Assembly: GCA_934597165.1 (NCBI GenBank)
Contig: CAKTQP010000048.1
Coordinates: 1 to 13,696 of the forward strand
Direction: 5' to 3'
Origin: an uncultured Oscillospiraceae bacterium
GTDB lineage: Bacteria; Bacillota; Clostridia; Oscillospirales; Oscillospiraceae
Length of the DNA stretch: 13,696 nucleotides
Of the stretch, positions 1 to 6,723 are shown one piece after another. Within the stretch, counting starts at the first letter, position 1, and each line of letters begins with the position of its first letter. Both the position numbers and the translations under genes were made by a program. Below the pieces are notes generated by a model. It was not told where the DNA came from and did no database searches. It was given only the letters and a program-made list of their open reading frames with translations.

Positions 1-927
1 GGCTACACCCACCTGCAGCGGGCGCAGCCCACCACCTTCGCCCACTACATGATGGCCTACGCCAATATGTTCCGCCGAGACGTGACCCGTCTGGAGGACT
101 GCCTGGAACGGCTGGATGAATGCCCCCTGGGCGCTGGCGCACTGGCTACCTCTACCTACCCCGTCGATCGTCAGATGACCGCAAAGCTCCTGGGCTTTGC
201 CAAGCCCACGGAAAACTCCATGGACTCCGTCTCTGACCGTGACTACGCCATCGAATTCCTCTCCGCCTGCTCCATCCTGATGATGCACCTGTCTCGGTTC
301 GCTGAGGAGATCATCCTGTGGTGCAGCTGGGAGTTCAAATACGCTGACCTAGACGATGCCTATTCCACCGGCTCCTCCATCATGCCCCAGAAGAAGAATC
401 CGGACGTGGCCGAGCTGGTGCGCGGCAAGACCGGCCGTGTGTACGGCGATCTGATGACCCTGCTGACCGTCATGAAGGCGCTGCCGCTGGCCTACAACAA
501 GGATATGCAGGAGGACAAGGAACCGGTCTTTGACGCCATCGACACGGTGGAAATGTGCCTGCCCGTCTTCGGCGCCATGCTCCAGACCCTGACCATCCGG
601 CCCAAGAACATGGCCAAGGCTGCCGCCGGCGGCTTCATCAACGCCACCGACTGCGCCGACTACCTGGTCAAGAAGGGGATGCCCTTCCGGGAAGCCTACA
701 TGATCGTCGGCCGTCTGGTGAATATGTGCATCCGCTCCGGCGAGAACCTGGAGACCCTGACCCTGCGGGACTTCCGCGCCATCAGCGACCTGTTCGACTC
801 CGACGTGTACGAAGCGCTGGAACTGAAGCACTGCGTCCACGAACGGAAGGTCTACGGCGGCCCCAGCAAGGACGACGTGACCCGTCAGATCCAGTACATC
901 AAAGACTTTGTGGCTGACCATCGCTGA
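1..927 (+). CDS. argH: Argininosuccinate lyase, 3' part (5' end outside window)
   Basis: ArgH cleaves argininosuccinate to arginine and fumarate, the last step of arginine synthesis, in the cytoplasm. The frame is open from base 1 and gives 308 residues of a family usually near 460, so about the first third lies outside the window. The fragment begins with the conserved GYTHLQRAQPTT segment, which precedes the first in-frame ATG at 49 and shows that ATG is internal. The fumarase/lyase superfamily signature GSSIMPQKKNPD, carrying the mobile catalytic loop, lies at fragment residues 124-135. The C-terminal helical domain is complete and ends in TGA. argC follows 29 bases downstream on the same strand, so this is part of an arginine operon. 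The family assignment is very firm. Upstream control cannot be seen here. Confidence 0.97.
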   Translation, partial: GYTHLQRAQPTTFAHYMMAYANMFRRDVTRLEDCLERLDECPLGAGALATSTYPVDRQMTAKLLGFAKPTENSMDSVSDRDYAIEFLSACSILMMHLSRFAEEIILWCSWEFKYADLDDAYSTGSSIMPQKKNPDVAELVRGKTGRVYGDLMTLLTVMKALPLAYNKDMQEDKEPVFDAIDTVEMCLPVFGAMLQTLTIRPKNMAKAAAGGFINATDCADYLVKKGMPFREAYMIVGRLVNMCIRSGENLETLTLRDFRAISDLFDSDVYEALELKHCVHERKVYGGPSKDDVTRQIQYIKDFVADHR

Positions 928-956
928 GCCGCTTTTGGGAAAAGAGATGACATATC

Positions 957-1895
957 ATGAAACCTACCATTTACATTGACGGCCAAGCGGGTACCACCGG
1001 CCTGCAAATCTACCAGCGTCTGGGCGACCGGGACGACATCACCCTGCTGTCCATCGACCCGGCCAAGCGGAAGGACCCGGCGGAGCGGAAGAAGATGCTC
1101 AACGCCGCCGACCTGGTCTTCCTGTGCCTGCCGGACGCCGCTTCTGTGGAGGCGGTCTCCCTGATTGACAATCCCAACGTGCGGGTCATCGACGCCTCCA
1201 CGGCACACCGCACCAATCCGGCCTGGACGTACGGCTTCTCCGAGCTGTCCGCCGCCCAGAAGGACGCCATCCGCGCCACCAAGCGCCTGGCGAACCCCGG
1301 CTGCCACGCCACCGGGTTCATCTCCTCCACCGCGCCCCTGGTGCAGGCGGGCATTATCCCCGCTGACTACCCCATGACCTGCTACTCCCTCACCGGCTAC
1401 TCCGGCGGCGGTAAGGGCATGATCGCGGAGTATGAGGCAGAAGAACCTCCCGTGGCCTTCTCCTCTCCCCGTATCTACGGCCTGACCCTGAACCACAAGC
1501 ACCTGCCGGAAATGCAGGCTGTGTGCGGTCTGGATTTTGCGCCTGTGTTCTGCCCCATCGTGGACAACTACTACAAGGGCATGGCCACCACTATTATGCT
1601 GCAAAACCGCCTGCTCCCCGGCAAGCCCACAGCAGAGAACGTCTGGGAAGCCCTGAAGGCCCACTATGACGGCTGCGCTCTGGTCTCCGTGGCAGAGCTG
1701 GGCTACGACCAGTCCATGATCGCCGCCAACACCATGGCAGGCAAGGACAGCTTGCAGCTCATCGTCTGCGGCGGCGAGGATCGCACCACCGTCACCGCCC
1801 TGTTCGACAACCTGGGCAAGGGCGCGTCCGGCGCTGCTGTGCAGAACATGAACCTGATGCTGGGCTTCGACGAAGTGGCTGGCCTGGCTCTGTAA
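957..1895 (+). CDS. argC: N-acetyl-gamma-glutamyl-phosphate reductase, short 'uncommon' form
   Basis: ArgC reduces N-acetylglutamyl phosphate to N-acetylglutamate semialdehyde with NADPH. The 312-residue protein starts MKPTIYIDGQAGTTGLQI, a Rossmann-type nucleotide-binding start. It has the catalytic cysteine C116 in NPGCHATG and a glycine-rich SGYSGGGKGMI segment. It ends with DNLGKGASGAAVQNMNLML. These features and the length fit the shorter branch known as the 'uncommon form' (as in rhizobia), not the roughly 345-residue form typical of Bacillus. The ATG at 957 is preceded by a modest purine-rich stretch (gggaaaagaga). The gene lies between argH (29-base gap) and argJ (43-base gap) in the operon. 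Function is secure, and the sub-branch call is from recalled family features. Confidence 0.96.
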   Translation: MKPTIYIDGQAGTTGLQIYQRLGDRDDITLLSIDPAKRKDPAERKKMLNAADLVFLCLPDAASVEAVSLIDNPNVRVIDASTAHRTNPAWTYGFSELSAAQKDAIRATKRLANPGCHATGFISSTAPLVQAGIIPADYPMTCYSLTGYSGGGKGMIAEYEAEEPPVAFSSPRIYGLTLNHKHLPEMQAVCGLDFAPVFCPIVDNYYKGMATTIMLQNRLLPGKPTAENVWEALKAHYDGCALVSVAELGYDQSMIAANTMAGKDSLQLIVCGGEDRTTVTALFDNLGKGASGAAVQNMNLMLGFDEVAGLAL

Positions 1896-1938
1896 TTTGA
1901 CTTTCCGACACCGACTTCCATACAAAGGAGATTTCCAT

Positions 1939-3159
1939 ATGAAAAAGATTTCCGGCGGCGTCTGCGCCGCGAAGGGTTTCACTGCCGCTGGCATCCACGC
2001 CGGCGTGAAGGCTGGCAGCAGCCCCGAGAAAAACGACCTGGCGCTGATCCTCTCCGACTGTGAGTGTGCCGCCGCCGCTACCTTTACCAACAACCGGGTG
2101 AAAGCTGCACCCGTCTACACCACCATGAACCACCTGGAGAACGGCATCCTCCACGGCATCATCGTCAACTCCGGCAACGCCAACGCCTGCGCCCCCAACG
2201 GCCCCGAACACGCGGAAGCCATGTGCGCCGCCGTGGCCGCCGTCACCGGCCGTCAGGCTGAGGACTTCGCCGTGGCATCCACCGGTGTCATCGGCGTGGA
2301 GCTGAACATCAAGGCCATCCAGGACAGCGTCCCCGCGCTGGCCTCTGCCCTGAGCATCGGCGGTTCCAACGCCGCTGCGGAAGCCATCATGACCACCGAC
2401 ACCGTCATGAAGGAGATCGCCATCGAGACCACCATCGGCGGCAAGATCGTCCGCCTGGGCGCCATCTGCAAGGGTGCCGGCATGATCTGCCCCAACATGG
2501 GCACCATGCTCTGCTTCATCACCTCTGACTGCGCCATCACCTCCGATATGCTCTTCTCCGCCCTCCACGAGGTGGTGCCCCGCACCTTCAACCGCGTGAC
2601 TGTGGACGGCGACACCTCCACCAACGACGCCTGCGTCGTCCTCTGCAACGGCAACGCCGGCAACCCCCTCATCGACTGGAAGGATGACAACTACAACATC
2701 TTCAAGGACGCCCTGATGTACGTCTGCACCTACATGGCTCGTGCCATCGCCGCCGACGGCGAAGGCGCCAGCCACCTGCTCACCTGCACTGTCAGCGGCT
2801 CCCGCAGCGAAGAGGCGGCAGAACGTCTGGCCAAGGCCGTGGTCGGCTCCAACCTGGTCAAGGCCGCTATGTTCGGCGCAGACGCCAACTGGGGTCGTGT
2901 CCTGTGCGCCATGGGCTACTCCAGAGCGCCCTTCCGTCCCGACCGAGTGGACGCCTCCTTCTACTCCAGCGCTGGCAAGATCCAGGTCTGCAAGGACGGC
3001 TCCGCCGTGGAGTTCGACGAAGACCTGGCCAAGAAAATTTTGTCCGAGCACGAAGTGAGCATCATCATCAACGTCAACGAAGGCGACTACACCGCCACCT
3101 GCTGGGGCTGCGACCTGACCTATGACTACGTGCGCATCAACGGCGACTATCGTACCTGA
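1939..3159 (+). CDS. argJ: Bifunctional ornithine acetyltransferase / N-acetylglutamate synthase
   Basis: ArgJ moves the acetyl group from N-acetylornithine to glutamate, closing the cyclic arginine pathway. Many members can also use acetyl-CoA. The start at 1939 is chosen because AAAGGAG sits 8 bases upstream, although the frame is open from 1897. The product is 406 residues, normal for the family. The precursor is known to cleave itself just before a nucleophilic threonine. Here that segment is KGAGMICPNMGTMLCF, with T189 as the predicted new N-terminus of the beta chain. STGVIG at 114-119 and the C-terminal CWGCDLTYDYVRIN are also conserved. The residue before T189 is Gly where Ala is usual. 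The gene lies between argC and argB, 41 bases before the argB start. Confidence 0.96.
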   Translation: MKKISGGVCAAKGFTAAGIHAGVKAGSSPEKNDLALILSDCECAAAATFTNNRVKAAPVYTTMNHLENGILHGIIVNSGNANACAPNGPEHAEAMCAAVAAVTGRQAEDFAVASTGVIGVELNIKAIQDSVPALASALSIGGSNAAAEAIMTTDTVMKEIAIETTIGGKIVRLGAICKGAGMICPNMGTMLCFITSDCAITSDMLFSALHEVVPRTFNRVTVDGDTSTNDACVVLCNGNAGNPLIDWKDDNYNIFKDALMYVCTYMARAIAADGEGASHLLTCTVSGSRSEEAAERLAKAVVGSNLVKAAMFGADANWGRVLCAMGYSRAPFRPDRVDASFYSSAGKIQVCKDGSAVEFDEDLAKKILSEHEVSIIINVNEGDYTATCWGCDLTYDYVRINGDYRT

Positions 3160-3200
3160 TAACCCAAAAAATCTTTTCCGGAGAGCGAGTGTGACCCAGA

Positions 3201-4055
3201 TTGTCCAATGATTACCTCACCCGCGCCCAAACACTCATTGAGGCGCTTCCCTATATCCAAAAATACAACGGCAAGATCGTCGTCATCAAGTACGGCGGCA
3301 ACGCCATGATCTCCGAAGAGCTGCGCGAAGCGGTGATGAGCGACATCATTCTGCTCTCCCTGGTGGGCGTCCACGTGGTGGTCGTCCACGGCGGCGGCCC
3401 GGAGATCTCCGCCATGCTGAAGAAGATCGGCAAGGAATCCAAATTCGTAGACGGCCTGCGTTACACCGATGAAGAGACCATGGACGTGGTGCAGGACGTG
3501 CTGTGCGGCAAGGTGAACAAAAACCTGGTGGCCGCTCTGAACCGGATGGGCGGCAAGGCCATCGGCCTGTGCGGCTTGGACGGGGCACTGTTCGAGGCAC
3601 GGGTGAAGAACCCCAAGTACGGCCTGGTGGGCGAGATCTGCAAGGTCAACCCCGGCATCATCTACAACTGCCTGGAGAACGGCTACATCCCGGTGGTCTC
3701 CACCGTAGGCTACGGCGTGGACGCGGAGTGTTCTTACAACATCAACGCCGACACCGCCGCCGCCGAGCTGGCCATCGCTCTGGGGTCGGAGAACCTCATC
3801 CTGCTCACCGACGTCCGCGGCCTGCTGCGGGACCCTAAGGATGAGAGCACCCTCATCCCCCTGCTGCCCATCGACGGCGTGCCCGCCCTGAAGCAGGACG
3901 GCACCATCTCCGGCGGCATGATCCCCAAGGTGGACTGCTGCGTCCGTGCCATCGAGCAGGGCGTCCAGCGGACGTTCATCCTGGATGGCCGTATCCCCCA
4001 CTCCATCCTCATCGAAATGCTCACCAACCAGGGCATCGGCACCATGCTGCTGTAA
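3201..4055 (+). CDS. argB: N-acetylglutamate kinase (TTG start)
   Basis: ArgB phosphorylates N-acetylglutamate with ATP, the second step of the pathway. The start is TTG at 3201. An in-frame TGA lies at 3192-3194, and the next in-frame ATG (near 3306) would remove the conserved N-terminus. A GGAGAGCGAG stretch at 3180-3189 is the ribosome binding site. The 284 residues include K30 in VIKYGGNAM, GGGPEIS at 64-70, SYNINADTAA at 178-187 and K243 in GGMIPKV, matching the substrate- and ATP-binding residues of amino-acid kinases. The N-terminal helix (LIEALPYIQKY) resembles arginine-sensitive enzymes such as that of Thermotoga. Feedback inhibition by arginine is therefore likely, which also fits the ArgJ cycle. 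It is 35 bases upstream of argD. Confidence 0.96.
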   Translation: MSNDYLTRAQTLIEALPYIQKYNGKIVVIKYGGNAMISEELREAVMSDIILLSLVGVHVVVVHGGGPEISAMLKKIGKESKFVDGLRYTDEETMDVVQDVLCGKVNKNLVAALNRMGGKAIGLCGLDGALFEARVKNPKYGLVGEICKVNPGIIYNCLENGYIPVVSTVGYGVDAECSYNINADTAAAELAIALGSENLILLTDVRGLLRDPKDESTLIPLLPIDGVPALKQDGTISGGMIPKVDCCVRAIEQGVQRTFILDGRIPHSILIEMLTNQGIGTMLL

Positions 4056-4090
4056 CCAATTCCAACTGACTGAGAAATGAGAGGTACCCC

Positions 4091-5275
4091 ATGACCTTTG
4101 AAGAATTAAAAGCGTTAGATCATCAGTATACCATGCAGACCTACGGCCGGTTTGACGTAGCGCTGGACCACGGCAAGGGCGCGACCCTGTACGGCCTGGA
4201 GGGCGAGATCTACACCGATTTCGCCAGCGGCATCGGTGTCGCCAGCCTGGGCTACGGTCACCCCGCCTGGGTGAAGGCGGTCAGCGAGCAGGCACAGAAG
4301 CTCCAGCACGCCTCCAACCTGTTCTACACCGAGCCTTACGCCAAAGTAGCCGAAAAGCTGTGCAAGCGCACCGGCATGGCCTCCGTCTTCTTCGCCAACG
4401 GCGGCGGCGAGGCCAACGAGGGCATCATCAAGCTGGCCAGAAAGTACAGCTTTGACAAGTACGGCATGGGTCGCTCCACCATCATCACCCTCCACAACTC
4501 CTTCCACGGCCGCACCATCACCACCCTGCAGGCCACCGGTCAGGACGTGTTCCATCAGTACTTCTTCCCCTTCACCGAGGGCTTCCGCTACGCCGACGCC
4601 AACGACCTGGACTCCGTCAAGGCACAGGCAGACGACACCACCTGCGCCGTCATGCTGGAGCTCATCCAGGGCGAGGGCGGCGTGCTGCCCCTGGACAAGG
4701 ACTTCATCCAGGCGCTGGCCGCTTGGTGCAAGGAGAACGACTACCTGCTGCTGGTGGACGAGGTGCAGACCGGCGTCGGCCGGACGGGCAGCCTGTTCTG
4801 CTTCCAGCAGTATGACATCCAGCCCGACGCTGTGACCTTCGCCAAGGGCATCGCCGGCGGTCTGCCCATGGCAGGCGTCATGTGCAACGAAAAGTGCCGC
4901 ACCGTCCTGGGGCCGGGCACCCACGCCACCACCTTTGGCGGCAACCCCATCGCCGCTGCCGGCGCCAACGTGGTGCTGGACGAGCTGGACGACGCCATGC
5001 TGGCGGAAGTGACCAAAAAGGGCGAGTATCTGAAGAGCGCCATCGCCGCCTTTGACTCCCCCTACGTGGACACCGTCCGTGGCATGGGCCTCATGGTGGG
5101 CATCGTCCTGAAGGAGGGCGTAGATCGCTCCGCCCTGGTCAAAGCCCTGTACGACCACAACCTGCTTGTGCTCACCGCCGGTCCCAAGACCATCCGTCTG
5201 CTGCCGCCGCTGGTCATCAGCCAGGAGGAGATGGACACCGGCCTGGCCGCACTGAAGGACGTGCTGGTACCGTAA
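4091..5275 (+). CDS. argD: Acetylornithine aminotransferase
   Basis: ArgD is a PLP-dependent class III aminotransferase that converts N-acetylglutamate semialdehyde plus glutamate to N-acetylornithine. The 394-residue protein starts at ATG 4091 after a GAGAGG ribosome binding site. LVDEVQTGVGRTG (221-233) carries the aspartate that contacts the pyridine nitrogen. TFAKGIAGGLPMAG (249-262) carries the Schiff-base lysine K252. TTFGGNP is also present. The loop that usually reads NSG(A/T)EANE near the PLP phosphate reads NGGGEANE here (103-110), two Gly replacements in an otherwise standard sequence. The gene is last in the operon and is followed 19 bases later by a strong terminator. Family membership is firm. 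The acetylornithine substrate is inferred from the operon. Confidence 0.95.
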   Translation: MTFEELKALDHQYTMQTYGRFDVALDHGKGATLYGLEGEIYTDFASGIGVASLGYGHPAWVKAVSEQAQKLQHASNLFYTEPYAKVAEKLCKRTGMASVFFANGGGEANEGIIKLARKYSFDKYGMGRSTIITLHNSFHGRTITTLQATGQDVFHQYFFPFTEGFRYADANDLDSVKAQADDTTCAVMLELIQGEGGVLPLDKDFIQALAAWCKENDYLLLVDEVQTGVGRTGSLFCFQQYDIQPDAVTFAKGIAGGLPMAGVMCNEKCRTVLGPGTHATTFGGNPIAAAGANVVLDELDDAMLAEVTKKGEYLKSAIAAFDSPYVDTVRGMGLMVGIVLKEGVDRSALVKALYDHNLLVLTAGPKTIRLLPPLVISQEEMDTGLAALKDVLVP

Positions 5276-5294
5276 TCCCTTTTCTACAGACCGC

Positions 5295-5333
5295 AAGGGT
5301 CAGCTGTATTTGCGCAGCTGACCCTTTTTTCTT
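5295..5333 (+). terminator. Intrinsic terminator of the arg operon
   Basis: A perfect 12-bp stem (arm aagggtcagctg at 5295-5306, partner 5315-5326) with an 8-base loop is followed by a T-rich run at 5325-5333. It lies 19 bases after the argD stop and closes the arginine operon. Confidence 0.93.
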
Positions 5334-5400
5334 TCCCGTAGACATCTTATAAAAACTGTCTATAAAACGTATTTTTCCTATGAATGACCGTATTTTTCCC

Positions 5401-5428
5401 TTGCTTTTTTCCGCATTTAGGGTACAAT
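5401..5428 (+). promoter_or_regulatory. Promoter of the cobW operon
   Basis: TTGCTT (5401-5406) and TACAAT (5423-5428) are separated by 16 bases and sit in AT-rich DNA between the arg terminator and the first cobW gene. Transcription would start near 5435. The match to sigma-A consensus is good. The call is by eye. Confidence 0.65.
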
Positions 5429-5447
5429 AAAAGTTGAATCTTTTATT
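5426..5447. promoter_or_regulatory. Inverted repeat over the cobW promoter, candidate operator
   Basis: AATAAAAG (5426-5433) and CTTTTATT (5440-5447) are perfect inverted arms around a 6-base spacer. The repeat overlaps the end of the -10 element and the expected transcription start, the classic place for a repressor. The downstream genes suggest a metal-responsive regulator, but the sequence does not match the Bacillus Zur consensus as I recall it, so the binding protein is unknown. Confidence 0.5.
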
Positions 5448-5468
5448 ATGAGAAGCGAGGTAACCCTT

Positions 5469-6662
5469 ATGACAACCATTGATATTATCTCCGGCTTTTT
5501 GGGCGCTGGGAAGACCACGTTGATCAAAAAACTGCTGGCGGAATCCTTCTCCGGCCAGAAGATCGTTCTGATTGAAAATGAATTCGGCGAGATCGGCATC
5601 GACGGCGGTTTCCTCAAGGACGCCGGTATCCAGGTCACCGAGATGAACTCCGGCTGCATCTGCTGTTCCCTGGTAGGCGACTTCGGCCAGGCCCTGCGGA
5701 AGGTGCTGGAACAGTACCACCCCGACCGCATCCTCATCGAGCCCTCCGGCGTCGGCAAGCTCTCTGACGTAGCCAAGGCCATCGGCGACGTGGCCAAGGA
5801 ATGCGAAATGCAGTTGGGCAGCGCGGTGACCGTGGTCAACGCCAAGAAGTGCAAGATGTACATGAAGAACTTTGGTGAGTTCTTCAACGACCAGATCGAG
5901 CACGCTGGCACCGTCATCCTCAGCCGCACCCAGGACATGAAGGAGGAAAAGCTCCAAGAAGTCATCGCCCTGGTGAAGGAGAAGAACCCCCACGCCGTCA
6001 TCGTCACCACCCCCTGGGACGAGCTGACCGGCGACCAGATCTTGTCCGCCATGGCCGGCGGCACCTCCCTGGCAGAAGAGCTGATGGCACAGCTCCACGA
6101 GGAGCATAAGCACGAGCACCACCATCACCACGAGGATGGCTGCTGCTGCCACGATCATGAGCATGAACACGAACATCATCATGAACATGAGCATGAGCAT
6201 CATCATGACCATGACCATTGCTGCCATGACCACGACCATGAACATGAGCACCATCATGAGCATGACCATGAGCACGAGCATCATCACGACCATGACCACT
6301 GCTGCCATGACCACGAGCATGAGCACGAACACCACTACGACGAGCACGGCGTGTGCAGCTGCGGCCACCACCATCACGGCCACGACGCCGACGAGGTGTT
6401 CACCTCCTGGGGCATGGAATCCCCCAAGAAGTTCGCCGAAGCGGAGATCAAGACCGCTCTGGAAGCGCTGGACACCGGCGCCTACGGCGCTGTCCTCCGT
6501 GCCAAGGGCATCGTCCCCTGCACCGACGGCAGCTGGCTGCACTTTGACATGGTGCCCGGCGAGATCGAGATCCGCCGTGGCTCTGCTGACTACACCGGCC
6601 GCCTGTGCGTCATCGGTTCTCAGCTGAAGGAAGGGGACATTCAGACCCTGTTCCAGCTTTGA
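5469..6662 (+). CDS. COG0523/CobW-family G3E GTPase with inserted His/Cys-rich repeat
   Basis: This 397-residue protein is a probable GTP-dependent metal chaperone or insertase of the COG0523 family. The start at 5469 is preferred over ATG 5448 because GCGAGG lies 8 bases upstream and the product then begins directly with the beta strand MTTIDIISGF. The Walker A motif GFLGAGKTT is at 9-17. The metal-binding CICC motif is at 63-66, within SGCICC. IEPSGVG is at 90-96. LSRTQ (151-155) stands where NKxD is usual. Residues 210-305 form a His/Cys/Asp/Glu repeat, followed by a CobW C-terminal domain to the end. Such tails in relatives bind or store Zn, Ni or Co, and zinc is the best guess. It is first in a two-gene operon with another CobW-like gene. 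The family call is firm, the metal is not known. Confidence 0.9.
   Translation: MTTIDIISGFLGAGKTTLIKKLLAESFSGQKIVLIENEFGEIGIDGGFLKDAGIQVTEMNSGCICCSLVGDFGQALRKVLEQYHPDRILIEPSGVGKLSDVAKAIGDVAKECEMQLGSAVTVVNAKKCKMYMKNFGEFFNDQIEHAGTVILSRTQDMKEEKLQEVIALVKEKNPHAVIVTTPWDELTGDQILSAMAGGTSLAEELMAQLHEEHKHEHHHHHEDGCCCHDHEHEHEHHHEHEHEHHHDHDHCCHDHDHEHEHHHEHDHEHEHHHDHDHCCHDHEHEHEHHYDEHGVCSCGHHHHGHDADEVFTSWGMESPKKFAEAEIKTALEALDTGAYGAVLRAKGIVPCTDGSWLHFDMVPGEIEIRRGSADYTGRLCVIGSQLKEGDIQTLFQL
6096..6380 (+). repeat. Degenerate 75/81-bp tandem repeat coding a His/Cys-rich metal-binding segment
   Basis: This part of the first cobW gene codes residues 210-304. About half of these are histidine (48 by hand count) and nine are cysteine. 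The unit starts CCHDH and alternates His with Asp/Glu. The DNA word tgctgcca that begins each unit occurs at 6144, 6219 and 6300, giving periods of 75 and 81 bases (25 and 27 residues). The third unit is partial and ends in VCSCGHHHH. The low-complexity DNA is likely to slip during replication, so strains may differ in copy number. Confidence 0.9.
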
Positions 6663-6671
6663 TGATTTCCC

Positions 6672-6699
6672 CCTCTGCCGTCCACCTGGACGGCAGAGG
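6672..6699 (+). other. Perfect hairpin between the two cobW genes
   Basis: A 12-bp perfect stem (cctctgccgtcc at 6672-6683 with 6688-6699) and a 4-base loop lie 9 bases after the first stop and end 8 bases before the GAGGAGG ribosome binding site of the next gene. No T-run follows, so it is not a standard intrinsic terminator. It could be an RNA processing or stability element that sets the ratio of the two proteins. Confidence 0.75.
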
Positions 6700-6723
6700 A
6701 TTCCTATGAGGAGGTAGCCCCAT

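Noticed and set aside
885..5296. Long minus-strand open frames across the arg genes (885-2093, 1792-3051, 3147-4001, 4115-5296)
   Set aside because: They are opposite strongly conserved arg genes, show Gly/His/Val-rich nonsense composition and no family motifs, and arise from GC-rich third codon positions.
5448..5468. ATG 5448 as start of the first cobW gene
   Set aside because: It directly abuts the inverted repeat near the transcript start, has no ribosome binding site, and adds seven residues absent from the family; 5469 has GCGAGG in place.
6096..6380. Possible CRISPR array or non-coding tandem repeat
   Set aside because: The units are adjacent without spacers and stay in the cobW reading frame, so they are a coding repeat.
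5217..6542. Minus-strand frame with long Met/Val-rich 'membrane' runs
   Set aside because: It is the complement of the His-rich codons (cat/cac read as atg/gtg) of the cobW gene and spans its promoter and the arg terminator.
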